Assembly: GCA_003818595.1 (NCBI GenBank)
Contig: RPQV01000262.1
Location: forward strand, 1-5,638
Direction of reading: 5' to 3'
DNA length: 5,638 nucleotides
DNA from: Calditrichota bacterium
GTDB lineage: Bacteria; Zhuqueibacterota; Zhuqueibacteria; Residuimicrobiales; Krinioviventaceae
Made by a program: the position numbers and the translations under genes. Below are positions 1 to 5,638 of this stretch, one piece after another. Position 1 is the first letter of the stretch. Every line of letters begins with the position of its first letter. The notes beneath the pieces are model-generated. The model worked only from the letters and a program-made list of their open reading frames with translations, made no database searches and was not told the DNA's origin.

Positions 1-100
1 TATATTCAGCAAACATCGGCTCATGCACCAAGTGCGGATTCATACTATTTTTGACGATCTTTTTTGGACCCACGAGGACAAATCGAAAGGTCTTGATCAT
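1..100 (-). CDS. Possible third operon gene, 5' part only, product not recognised
   Basis: An ATG at 100-98 opens a frame that stays open for 33 codons to the left edge of the window. The predicted N-terminus begins MIKTFRFVLVGPKKIV and continues with a segment containing NPHLVHEP. It would start 9 bp after the TGA of the upstream fucosidase, which fits an operon. Two cautions apply. There is no clear Shine-Dalgarno sequence in the gap. The frame is also the same as that of the fucosidase, so it could be open by chance: about 36 codons from the stop to the edge is not rare. The peptide does not look like a signal peptide, and I do not recognise a family. The stretch is visibly more AT-rich than the fucosidase genes. 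If it is real, the gene could be part of the same carbohydrate locus, but that is inference from position only. Confidence 0.4.
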   Translation of the reverse strand, partial: MIKTFRFVLVGPKKIVKNSMNPHLVHEPMFAEY

Positions 101-109
101 CAAAACAAA

Positions 110-1612
110 TCATTTTTCATCCGCGGCAGTCACCTGCGCGCCGGTGATTTTGAACGTGTAAGCGTGCTGACACGGCGCCGCATCCGGCGCCAGCTCCGGC
201 GTGATGATGGTGAGCGTGTTGCCTTTAACGCTTGTCTCTAACGTTCCCGGCACGCCGAGCATGGTGACGACGGCGTTCGCCGGTACTTTAATATCGCGCA
301 GTACCAGATCTTTGCCCGGCCAGCCGGCGGTGATGGCATAGAGCGCGTCCGGCTTTTTGGTAAAGAACACCTGTTTCACCGCCATGCCGTTTTTCGGCGC
401 TTGTCCCACCTGATCGAGCAGGTTGTATTTGATCATGTATTCGCCGAATTCCTGCTTGGGTTGTTTGCCTTCTGTCCATTGGCAGGAACGACCGGCAAAG
501 CGCGTCCCGTAAATCGCCTCGCCATTGACTTTCAGCCAGTCGCCGATGTCCAGCAGTCGCTGCTCCATCAGCGGCGGAATGGTGCCGTCGGCAGCCGGAC
601 CGATGTCGAGCAACAGATTGCCGCCGCGGCTGACGAGATCCACCAGCACCAGCACGAACTCACGCGCGGATTTGTAATCATCCGCACGCTCTGCCCGATT
701 CAATCCATAGGAATAAGCCATGCCGCGGCTCTCTTCCCAGGCGTGCGAATCGTCCTGAAGTCCGGCGGCGTATTCGGTGGTCCAATAACCGCCGTGATGG
801 TGGCGGCACTCCTTGCCCCAACGGTCGTTCACCACCACTTCATCCCGACTCGGTGATTCGTTGAACAGCCATGCCAGCAGTTCCTCGCTCTTCCATTCCT
901 TGGAAGTCATGTCCCACTCGCCGTCGCTGAAAATGAGGGACGGCTTGTAGCGGGTGACGACGTCCTTGAACTGCGGCGTCATGTGCTCGCTGACATAGCG
1001 GCCGCGGTCGCTCAACCAGAGCGGATTGAACCATTCGTAGAGCGAATAGTAGAAACCGAACTTTAATCCTTTGGCGCGGGTGGCGTCGGCAAGCTCGCCC
1101 ATCAGGTCGCGCCTGGGACCGATCTCGACGGCATTCCACGGGCGGCCCCATGCTCTGCTCGCTTCGGCGCTGGGCCACAAGGCAAAACCTTCGTGATGCT
1201 TGGAAGTGGGTACCACGTATTTGATTCCCGCGCGGGCGAACAGGTCGGCCCACTGCGCGGCATCAAAGAGTTCAGCGGTGAACTGCGGGGCAAAGTCCAT
1301 GTAGTCAAAGTCAGCACCGTAGGTTTTGTTATGGAACTGCCGCCAGGCGTTGTCGGCTTTATTTTCAGAGATGTGCTGCCAGTACCATTCAGCATATTCG
1401 CCGTGTACGCCCCACGCAGGGACGGAATAGACGCCCCAGTGCATAAAGACGCCGAATTTGGCGTCGGCAAACCATTCGGGCATGGGCCGCTGGTCAAGTG
1501 AAGCCCAATTGGCTTGATACGTTTTACCCGCTGCAAATAGAGGCGCAGTAAAATTGGGGAGGGCGATAAGCGCCAGTGTGCTGACCATGATGCGGATGAT
1601 GATTTTCTTCAA
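110..1612 (-). CDS. Secreted alpha-L-fucosidase, GH29, FUCA1-like
   Basis: Family GH29 retaining alpha-L-fucosidase, releasing terminal L-fucose from glycans. Residues 1-29 form a signal peptide (MKK, hydrophobic core, cleavage near AAG-K), so it acts in the periplasm or outside. The catalytic barrel shows FGVFMHWGVYSVP (53-65), SKHHEGF (137-143) and FGFYYS (185-190). SDGEW places the candidate nucleophile at Asp230. NDRWG, HHGGY and WEE (Trp292, Glu293/294) follow, and Glu293 is the candidate acid/base by comparison with the WE of human FUCA1. SRGGNLLLDIGP (328-339) and WLKVNGEAIYGTR close the barrel, and a beta-sandwich follows from about 385 to 490. The 500-residue length suits the family. 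The start is TTG, chosen because AAGGA lies 8 nt upstream and the signal peptide begins exactly there; Met9 is an inferior alternative. It lies 26 bp downstream of the second fucosidase gene, almost certainly in one transcript. Its GC is much higher than that of the genes right of 3110. Confidence 0.95.
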   Translation of the reverse strand: MKKIIIRIMVSTLALIALPNFTAPLFAAGKTYQANWASLDQRPMPEWFADAKFGVFMHWGVYSVPAWGVHGEYAEWYWQHISENKADNAWRQFHNKTYGADFDYMDFAPQFTAELFDAAQWADLFARAGIKYVVPTSKHHEGFALWPSAEASRAWGRPWNAVEIGPRRDLMGELADATRAKGLKFGFYYSLYEWFNPLWLSDRGRYVSEHMTPQFKDVVTRYKPSLIFSDGEWDMTSKEWKSEELLAWLFNESPSRDEVVVNDRWGKECRHHHGGYWTTEYAAGLQDDSHAWEESRGMAYSYGLNRAERADDYKSAREFVLVLVDLVSRGGNLLLDIGPAADGTIPPLMEQRLLDIGDWLKVNGEAIYGTRFAGRSCQWTEGKQPKQEFGEYMIKYNLLDQVGQAPKNGMAVKQVFFTKKPDALYAITAGWPGKDLVLRDIKVPANAVVTMLGVPGTLETSVKGNTLTIITPELAPDAAPCQHAYTFKITGAQVTAADEK

Positions 1613-1620
1613 GGTGTGAT

Positions 1621-1627
1621 TCCTTTC
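1621..1627 (-). promoter_or_regulatory. Ribosome-binding site deciding the TTG start of the 110-1612 fucosidase
   Basis: On the minus strand GAAAGGA is followed by an 8-nt spacer (ATCACACC) and the TTG start. No ATG is available near the signal peptide start, so this site is what supports the TTG. The same 12-base block, GAAAGGAATCAC, stands before the other fucosidase gene at 3064-3075. Confidence 0.7.
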
Positions 1628-1638
1628 GTTTGTGTTTG

Positions 1639-3060
1639 TTATTTTTCTTGAGATTCCTGGTTTTGGAATTCCACAGCCACCACCGAGGCAATGGTGTCGG
1701 GCGCTTTTTCAGGCAGCGTGATGGAAACCTTCTCCCCAGTCTGCGTGACTTGAAGCGGCGTGCGCTGCGGGTCGGCGAGGAGATAGGCCGTGGTCACCGC
1801 GCCTTTGACTCCGGTCAGCTCGAATTTGCCGGTCGGCCAGGTGAACAGGTGCAGATAGAGCTTGCCGGGCTTGGTGGTACAGCGCCAAGTGCGACGAGCC
1901 TCGAACAAAGGCTTTCCGTGGCGATCCGTCTTGGATTTGCTGAAAACACCGAACTCTCCGCCGAAGGGGCTGCGGCCGGCGCCGTAGATCGCCTCGCCGT
2001 TGACTTTGAGCCAGCGTCCCACGACGCGAAGCATGTCGCATCCGGGCAGCGGAATGACGCCCTCGCCGTCGGGCCCGACGTTGAGCAGATAGTTGCCGCC
2101 CTTGCTGACAATATCCACGAGCTTGAATGTCAGGTCTTCCGGCTTTTTCCAATGATGATCATTCTTCTTAAAGCCCCAGGTGTCGTTGAGCGTGGCAGGG
2201 GTTTCCCAGGCGCCGGCGCGCGACAGGTCGGGAATGGCGTTGTCGCCCTCGGAATCGTAATCGCTTTGATTTTCACCGCCGAGTCGCCCGTTGATCAGGC
2301 AGTTCGGCTGCAACTCGCGCACGACTTTTACCAGTCGGGCGGCACGTTCCACGTTGACGACGTTCAAGGGTGTGTCGAACCAGATGATCGCAACGGGGCC
2401 ATAGTTGCTGAGGAGTTCCCGAACCTGCGGGATCGCCTTTTCGTTGAAATAAGTGTCAAAGTCGCCCTCCTGGCGCACATCCCAGCGCGGATTCTCCCAT
2501 GCCGGGGCATCTTCGTGTGGACCTTGCCAAATGGCGCCGCCTGGGGCGTGCCAATCCTGAGCTTGGGAATAGTAGAACCCGAACTTGATGTTGCGTTTCG
2601 CACAGGCGGCGGCCAGCTCTTTCATCGGGTCTCGTTTGAACGGCGTGGCGTCCACGATGTTAAAGGCGTCTGTTTGGGAGCCGAACATTGCGAATCCGTC
2701 ATGGTGCTTGGAGGTGATGACCAGATACTTCATGCCGGCATCCTGCGCCAGCTGCGCCCAAGCTTCGGCGTCGAACTTGACCGGGTTGAACTGCGTTGCC
2801 AGTTGTTCGTATTCCGCCAAGGGGATGCGGGCTTTATACATGATCCATTCGCCGATGCCGGAATAGGACTGTCCCTTCCACTCGCCGGCAGGCAGGGCAT
2901 AAAGACCCCAATGGATGAACATGCCGAACTTGGCCTCCTGCCACCACGCCAGCCGCTCCTCCCGCTGCGGATCCTGATGCTGATCAGTTTGCGCCGGAGT
3001 CGCGCTGAAAGTGGTGAGGGCCATGGCGATCAAAAGGGTTCGGGTGATGGGTGCGTTCAC
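1639..3060 (-). CDS. Secreted alpha-L-fucosidase, GH29, second branch
   Basis: GH29 alpha-L-fucosidase of 473 residues, a paralogue of, but clearly diverged from, its downstream neighbour. Residues 1 to about 24 (MNAPITRTLLIAMALTTFSA, then TPAQT) form a signal peptide. The barrel shows FGMFIHWGLYALPAGEW (from 45), TSKHHDGF (116-123) and FGFYYSQAQDW. The candidate nucleophile is Asp229 in IIWFDTP. NGRLGG and WETPATLNDTWGF follow, with Glu286 as candidate acid/base. SKGGNYLLNVGP and WLKVNGEAIYG end the barrel, followed by a C-terminal beta-sandwich. The preferred start is GTG at 3060-3058, since AAGGA lies 8 nt before it and the signal peptide then has normal length. An in-frame ATG at 3081 would give 480 residues but has no ribosome-binding site and adds a charged stretch (TERNHP) before the signal peptide. 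It is the first gene of the operon. The minus strand upstream holds a weak possible promoter (TTGAAA, 18 bp, TCAAAT) that overlaps the inverted repeat at 3112-3127. Confidence 0.95.
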   Translation of the reverse strand: MNAPITRTLLIAMALTTFSATPAQTDQHQDPQREERLAWWQEAKFGMFIHWGLYALPAGEWKGQSYSGIGEWIMYKARIPLAEYEQLATQFNPVKFDAEAWAQLAQDAGMKYLVITSKHHDGFAMFGSQTDAFNIVDATPFKRDPMKELAAACAKRNIKFGFYYSQAQDWHAPGGAIWQGPHEDAPAWENPRWDVRQEGDFDTYFNEKAIPQVRELLSNYGPVAIIWFDTPLNVVNVERAARLVKVVRELQPNCLINGRLGGENQSDYDSEGDNAIPDLSRAGAWETPATLNDTWGFKKNDHHWKKPEDLTFKLVDIVSKGGNYLLNVGPDGEGVIPLPGCDMLRVVGRWLKVNGEAIYGAGRSPFGGEFGVFSKSKTDRHGKPLFEARRTWRCTTKPGKLYLHLFTWPTGKFELTGVKGAVTTAYLLADPQRTPLQVTQTGEKVSITLPEKAPDTIASVVAVEFQNQESQEK

Positions 3061-3068
3061 TGGGTGAT

Positions 3069-3075
3069 TCCTTTC
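3069..3075 (-). promoter_or_regulatory. Ribosome-binding site deciding the GTG start of the 1639-3060 fucosidase
   Basis: On the minus strand GAAAGGA is followed by an 8-nt spacer (ATCACCCA) and GTG. This has the same sequence and spacing as the site before the downstream fucosidase. It lies inside the reading frame that would begin at the ATG at 3081, which argues against that longer start. Confidence 0.65.
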
Positions 3076-3111
3076 TGTCATTCATTCGTTTAAAATTTTA
3101 ATTTGAAGCGG

Positions 3112-3127
3112 AAAGGGTATGCGTTTT
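3112..3127 (+). repeat. Left copy of 16-bp inverted repeat flanking the beta-barrel gene
   Basis: AAAGGGTATGCGTTTT matches the reverse complement of 3729-3744 at all 16 positions. It sits 4 bp beyond the stop codon of the barrel gene and about 50 bp upstream of the fucosidase GTG. It could be a terminal repeat of a small element, a recombination site, a regulator-binding site, or an assembly scar. Confidence 0.7.
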
Positions 3128-3131
3128 CAAA

Positions 3132-3692
3132 TTAGTACAAGAGACCAGCTATGCCGATTCCAACTGAAAAAATATTGCCGCTCATTGATTCATCCCAATC
3201 TTTATGTTTTAAATTCATGATGTGATAGCCTGCTTCGATAACAATCCCAATATTATCATTGACAGTTGCCAGTATGCCGCCGCCGAGCACAATATCAGTT
3301 CCTCCAATTGTATCATCTTCATCACCAATATTATAATAACGAATACCAGCAGATAGATATGGAAAAGTCGCACTTTCTGCGGCGCCAATGAAATAACTTA
3401 GCGTGGGACCAATGCCTAGCGTATGATAACTGTTATCATCTTGTGCCTCCCTTGTATATGCAACCGCAGCACCGATCGCAACATTGGGTGCGAAAAAATG
3501 ATTGACTATAGGAGAAATGGTCAAAGAAGTTGCTCGATTATCATCTGAATCCGCATAAAGATCGCCTCCTTGGCTCGTAAAGCTGGCCATGCCGGCGATA
3601 ATGGTGCTGCCCTTATCAATAGCGTATTCTTGAGCCATTGCAGCAGTTGCCAAAAAAATTATAAAAATGGCTATCGATGCATTCTTATGCAT
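3132..3692 (-). CDS. Small outer-membrane beta-barrel protein, unknown role
   Basis: Predicted 186-residue outer-membrane protein. The first 20 residues (MHKNASIAIFIIFLATAAMA) are a clear signal peptide with AMA-Q cleavage. The mature part of about 166 residues alternates polar and hydrophobic residues in short segments separated by Gly/Asp/Asn-rich turns, for example LTISPIVNHFF, VAIGAAVAYTR, FPYLSAGIRYYNIGD, GIVIEAGYHIM and FSVGIGIAGLLY. It ends in tyrosine, as the BAM-recognised last strand usually does. The length fits an eight-stranded barrel of the OMP_b-brl/OmpW-like type; the exact family and function are not recognisable. The start at 3692 is chosen because GGAGG lies 5 nt upstream; the in-frame ATG at 3704 has no ribosome-binding site and would put four extra residues (MEDH) before the signal peptide. 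It is AT-rich, unlike the fucosidase genes beyond its 3' end, and is enclosed by the 16-bp inverted repeat. Confidence 0.85.
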   Translation of the reverse strand: MHKNASIAIFIIFLATAAMAQEYAIDKGSTIIAGMASFTSQGGDLYADSDDNRATSLTISPIVNHFFAPNVAIGAAVAYTREAQDDNSYHTLGIGPTLSYFIGAAESATFPYLSAGIRYYNIGDEDDTIGGTDIVLGGGILATVNDNIGIVIEAGYHIMNLKHKDWDESMSGNIFSVGIGIAGLLY

Positions 3693-3697
3693 ATGAT

Positions 3698-3702
3698 CCT
3701 CC
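3698..3702 (-). promoter_or_regulatory. Ribosome-binding site of the beta-barrel gene
   Basis: On the minus strand GGAGG is followed by ATCAT and the ATG at 3692-3690. It partly overlaps the upstream in-frame ATG at 3704-3702, so the second ATG is the better start. Confidence 0.7.
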
Positions 3703-3721
3703 ATTTAATAAATGAAATGAT

Positions 3722-3901
3722 TTATGAAAAAACGCATACCCTTTTTTTGTTCTTAGATTCAATTTTTAAGCCCTGCAAATGGTTTCTAAGCAACGAGAAA
3801 GGATCGACAGAAACAGTCCATTCCTTCGAATTATCTCCGATTAAAGCAGTCCGCTCATAGTACATATCTATTGGCATTTGCGGCTTCCTGCAATACATCA
3901 T
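3722..3901 (-). CDS. Possible 59-residue small ORF, unrecognised
   Basis: From ATG ATG at 3901-3896 a frame of 59 codons runs to TAA, ending 17 bp before the first ATG of the barrel gene. The peptide starts MMYCRKPQMPIDMYYERT, contains EWTVSVDPFSLL and ends KKRVCVFS. Composition is protein-like, and the frame is open for a further 26 or so codons upstream of the ATG, without another start, back to a TGA next to the transposase-like start. No ribosome-binding site is convincing. Its last codons coincide with the right copy of the 16-bp inverted repeat. It may be a small gene, the tail of a decayed gene cut by the mobile-element remnant, or chance; no family is recognised. Confidence 0.25.
   Translation of the reverse strand: MMYCRKPQMPIDMYYERTALIGDNSKEWTVSVDPFSLLRNHLQGLKIESKNKKRVCVFS
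3729..3744 (-). repeat. Right copy of 16-bp inverted repeat flanking the beta-barrel gene
   Basis: The minus strand reads AAAGGGTATGCGTTTT, identical to the plus strand at 3112-3127. This copy is 36 bp upstream of the barrel start codon at 3692, so the 633-bp span between the outer repeat ends contains the gene with its ribosome-binding site and little else. No matching target-site duplication is visible outside the repeats. Confidence 0.7.
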
Positions 3902-3964
3902 GTTATCTGTTGTTTCCAGAACTTTTAATATAAAGCTAACATCTCCACAAATAATCCTGCCTGT

Positions 3965-4106
3965 CGATTCGCTCGTGGCATCTCAGACTCCCCCTTTGGA
4001 TGAAATTAATAGGGATAATTTATGTATTCTAAGGCCTGTTTTCAAGGTTTTTTTAGAGTTATCATAATGTATTTAAATGAGTTGATTTGGTCCGACCCCG
4101 ATTCGC
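3965..4106 (-). mobile_element. Likely remnant of a REP-associated tyrosine (Y1) transposase element
   Basis: Three signals on the minus strand fit the 5' end of such an element. First, ATCGGGGTCGGACCAAATC at about 4102-4084 resembles the GGGGTCGGACC-type motif often seen next to Y1 transposases. Second, a strong ribosome-binding site GGGGGAG (3994-3988) stands 6 nt before an ATG at 3981. Third, that ATG opens MPRANR, which I recall as the typical start of this transposase family. The frame then leaves the family sequence (QAGLFVEMLALY) and stops at 3927-3925 after 18 codons, so the catalytic HxH region and Tyr are absent. The segment is bounded by direct repeats GCGAATCG at 4106-4099 and 3972-3965. 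The family assignment rests on memory of motifs, not on a search. Confidence 0.45.
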
Positions 4107-4132
4107 ACAATTTGCAATTCGAAATTGATACT

Positions 4133-4639
4133 TCAGCGGCTGGTAAATTGATCTAATCCCTTCTCAAGAGCAGGCCATACCTTTTCAGGCTTTTTGTCTT
4201 TGAAGCTTTTTAATGCCTTTCGATAGGCCGCTTCATCGAAAGGAACTTTATATTTTAGTGTTTGGTATAAAAAGTGAATGAAGATATAGCTGATCATATG
4301 AATCGTATCATGACGATTTGATTTTTTGTTACTCATATTATTATAGAATTGATATACCTCAATTGGTTTTTTTTCTCGAAGTTGGTTCTCAATGACCGAA
4401 TGAATAATAATGTGGGCGAAGGGATTTTTTTCACGTTCCGGATCAAATTCATAGTCTTCCAGAATATCTGCATATTCAAATTCATTATGGAATTCATCTT
4501 CATGTTCCAGCATAATTTGGGCCAACCGGGCATCTTCTTCGTCCAAACCGTCGATCTCATTTTTTTGGGCCGCTTCCCAAATTGTATGCATATGATGACG
4601 GGATGATTTTAAAAGGAGGTTTGCTGTTTTGTTTCCCAT
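4133..4639 (-). CDS. DUF1841-like protein, function unknown
   Basis: A 168-residue, soluble, charged and mainly helical protein with no signal peptide or membrane segment. The central part resembles the DUF1841 family (PF08897): an N-terminal helix with IWEAAQ, then LDEEDARLAQIMLEHEDEFHNEFE (family pattern: acidic, then a His-containing helix), the core NPFAHIIIHSVIENQL (about 72-87), a PIEVYQFYNNM helix, and NRHDTIHMISY near 108-118. The conserved His residues and the NPF.H...H spacing are the main support. The family has no established biochemical role. It is slightly longer than the roughly 140 residues usual in the family because of a basic N-terminus. The ATG at 4639 is preferred; the in-frame TTG at 4654 lies inside the -10 box of the best promoter candidate. 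Only weak Shine-Dalgarno complementarity (GAG, 7 nt) is visible. It stands alone between two intergenic gaps, so context gives no partner. Confidence 0.75.
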   Translation of the reverse strand: MGNKTANLLLKSSRHHMHTIWEAAQKNEIDGLDEEDARLAQIMLEHEDEFHNEFEYADILEDYEFDPEREKNPFAHIIIHSVIENQLREKKPIEVYQFYNNMSNKKSNRHDTIHMISYIFIHFLYQTLKYKVPFDEAAYRKALKSFKDKKPEKVWPALEKGLDQFTSR

Positions 4640-4653
4640 CTTGAATCTCAACA

Positions 4654-4681
4654 ATTATTATTCGCAATACTAATTTGACAA
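4654..4681 (-). promoter_or_regulatory. Candidate sigma70-type promoter of the DUF1841-like gene
   Basis: The minus strand reads TTGTCA (4681-4676), 16 bp, AATAAT (4659-4654). Each box matches the consensus at five of six positions. Transcription would begin near 4646, giving a very short leader before the ATG at 4639. The AT-rich background makes chance matches common. Confidence 0.35.
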
Positions 4682-4775
4682 CCTTCGACAAATAGGCAAC
4701 TTTATAATTCGCCCAAGTTCATTCCCCCTTTTGGTCAAGATAGTTGAGTTTAATGAAAATACCAACTAAAAATTA

Positions 4776-5603
4776 TCAAGCGATACTTTTCTTTGCTTTT
4801 ACTGCATAAAGCATCGGTATCTTTTTCTCCAATCCCTGGATTTGATATTTCCCTTTTTCTATCTCTACTGTTCTCTCGAAACAATTATAGGGTGAATAAT
4901 CATATTCTTGAAAAATGTCAATCCTCATGCCATTTCTCTGTAATGAACTAAACACTTCACTCAGACTGTGATTCCATGATATTGAATCATTGCATATGGG
5001 GGCACTTTTATCAGCGTATGTTCCTTGTATTGACTCCACAATTGGGCCGGTGTTAAAATAATCATACTCTACCTTGGTAAAATCATAACTGAATATCCAG
5101 ACAACTGGATGAAATTCCACCATCACAAGCTGCCCATTTGCTTTTAAATGGCAGCTCACAATCTGTGCCCATTTATCCATGTCCGGCAACCATCCAAGTA
5201 CACCATATGATGTGAAAACAATATCAAACTTTTCATTCAACTCTTCTAAATCATAAACAGCACACTGGATAAATCTTGCTTTTGTTTTTACCTTCTGGGC
5301 TAATTCGCGCGCCTTTTCTATTGATTTTTCCGACAAATCGACTCCTACCACCTCTGCTCCTAATCGCGCCAATGAAATGGTATCCATTCCAAAGTGGCAT
5401 TGCAAGTGTAGAATCGATTTGCCTTGAATATCGCCGAGAAGATCGAGTTCGATTGAGTTCAATGAACTTTTTCCGTCAATGAATGAGGCAACATTATAGA
5501 AATCAGATTTATAGTGAACATCTGTCTTTTCATTCCACAGCTTACGGTTTATTTCAAGATAATTCATTGGTCTTTTTTCATTATTATTTAAGGGTATGGC
5601 CAT
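4776..5603 (-). CDS. Class I SAM-dependent methyltransferase, substrate unknown
   Basis: A 275-residue cytoplasmic Rossmann-fold methyltransferase that transfers a methyl group from S-adenosylmethionine to an unknown acceptor. The N-terminal helix region (NYLEINRKLWNEKTDVHYKSDFY, 14-36) and the glycine motif SILHLQCHFGMDTISLARLGA (63-83) are typical of one widespread subfamily in which motif I reads LHLQCHFG instead of D.G.G.G. Asp89 in VVGVDLS is the expected ribose-binding acidic residue. Motif II is FDIVFTSYGVLGWLPD (126-141), followed by the LKANGQLVMVEFHP strand. The C-terminal part (SWNHSLSEVFSSLQRNGM and the strand PMLYAVKAK) completes the fold. The ATG at 5603 gives twelve extra residues (MAIPLNNNEKRP); homologues as I recall them begin at Met13 (5567), and neither start has a strong ribosome-binding site. 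No neighbour indicates its substrate. Confidence 0.9.
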   Translation of the reverse strand: MAIPLNNNEKRPMNYLEINRKLWNEKTDVHYKSDFYNVASFIDGKSSLNSIELDLLGDIQGKSILHLQCHFGMDTISLARLGAEVVGVDLSEKSIEKARELAQKVKTKARFIQCAVYDLEELNEKFDIVFTSYGVLGWLPDMDKWAQIVSCHLKANGQLVMVEFHPVVWIFSYDFTKVEYDYFNTGPIVESIQGTYADKSAPICNDSISWNHSLSEVFSSLQRNGMRIDIFQEYDYSPYNCFERTVEIEKGKYQIQGLEKKIPMLYAVKAKKSIA

Positions 5604-5638
5604 TTACACTGTTGCCTTTCTGCGCATGGTAACGAAGA

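Noticed and set aside
93..103. TTGATCATCAA palindrome after the fucosidase stop, as a terminator or operator
   Set aside because: It has a short stem, no loop and no T-tract, and it coincides with the possible start of the next gene.
401..856. Plus-strand open frame opposite the downstream fucosidase
   Set aside because: It is a shadow frame in GC-rich DNA opposite a gene with clear motifs, and no ribosome-binding site was found.
1630..3093. Long plus-strand open frame of 487 codons opposite the upstream fucosidase
   Set aside because: It mirrors a gene with unmistakable GH29 motifs; long antisense frames are expected in GC-rich coding DNA and its translation shows no family features.
3570..3860. 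Plus-strand open frame of 96 codons across the barrel gene start
   Set aside because: It overlaps the signal peptide region and leader of a well-supported gene on the other strand and has no recognisable protein features.
4108..4127. CAATTT/AAATTG hairpin after the DUF1841-like gene
   Set aside because: It is a weak AT-only stem without a T-run, so it is not called a terminator.
4611..4620. Perfect AAAAGGAGGT Shine-Dalgarno-like string on the plus strand
   Set aside because: It is the complement of Asn-Leu-Leu-Leu codons in the DUF1841-like gene, and the only frame behind it is about 14 codons long.
4741..4768. TAGTTG ... CAACTA inverted repeat after the methyltransferase, as a terminator
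   Set aside because: A 6-bp stem with a 16-nt loop and no following T-run on either strand is too weak for an intrinsic terminator.
5590..5598. Third copy of the inverted-repeat core (AAGGGTATG) near the methyltransferase start
   Set aside because: Only nine bases match and the context differs; a match this short is expected by chance in a window of this size.

Overview
The window reads as a piece of a Gram-negative, probably environmental (metagenome-type) bacterial chromosome. Evidence for a Gram-negative cell is a signal-peptide-bearing outer-membrane beta-barrel protein ending in an aromatic residue. All genes supported here lie on the minus strand. Ribosome-binding sites of the GGAGG/AAAGGA type are visible at several starts. 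The phylum cannot be fixed from this sequence; the gene mix would suit a Bacteroidota/FCB-like, Lentisphaerota/Kiritimatiellota-like or Desulfobacterota-like sediment organism, and this is only a guess.

Layout in transcription order (right to left): a class I SAM-dependent methyltransferase (4776-5603); a DUF1841-like protein (4133-4639) with a sigma70-like promoter in front; a gene-poor stretch (about 3705-4132) holding what looks like a remnant of a REP-associated tyrosine transposase element and a possible 59-residue small ORF; a small outer-membrane beta-barrel protein (3132-3692) enclosed by a perfect 16-bp inverted repeat; then a compact operon of two secreted GH29 alpha-L-fucosidases (1639-3060 and 110-1612, 26 bp apart), possibly followed 9 bp later by a third gene that runs off the left edge.

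The window splits into two base compositions. Spot counts of 60-base lines give 60-70 % GC in the fucosidase genes and 32-37 % GC in the genes to the right, with the change at about 3060-3110. The two fucosidases therefore look like an acquired carbohydrate-utilisation module, although a chimeric assembly is possible. They carry different active-site signatures (one FUCA1-like, one of another GH29 branch), so they probably act together on fucosylated glycans or sulfated fucans with different linkages outside the cytoplasm.

No complete undescribed system is evident. The observations most worth a second look are the composition break, the inverted repeat around the barrel gene, the transposase-element remnant and the identical non-ATG start contexts of the two fucosidases.
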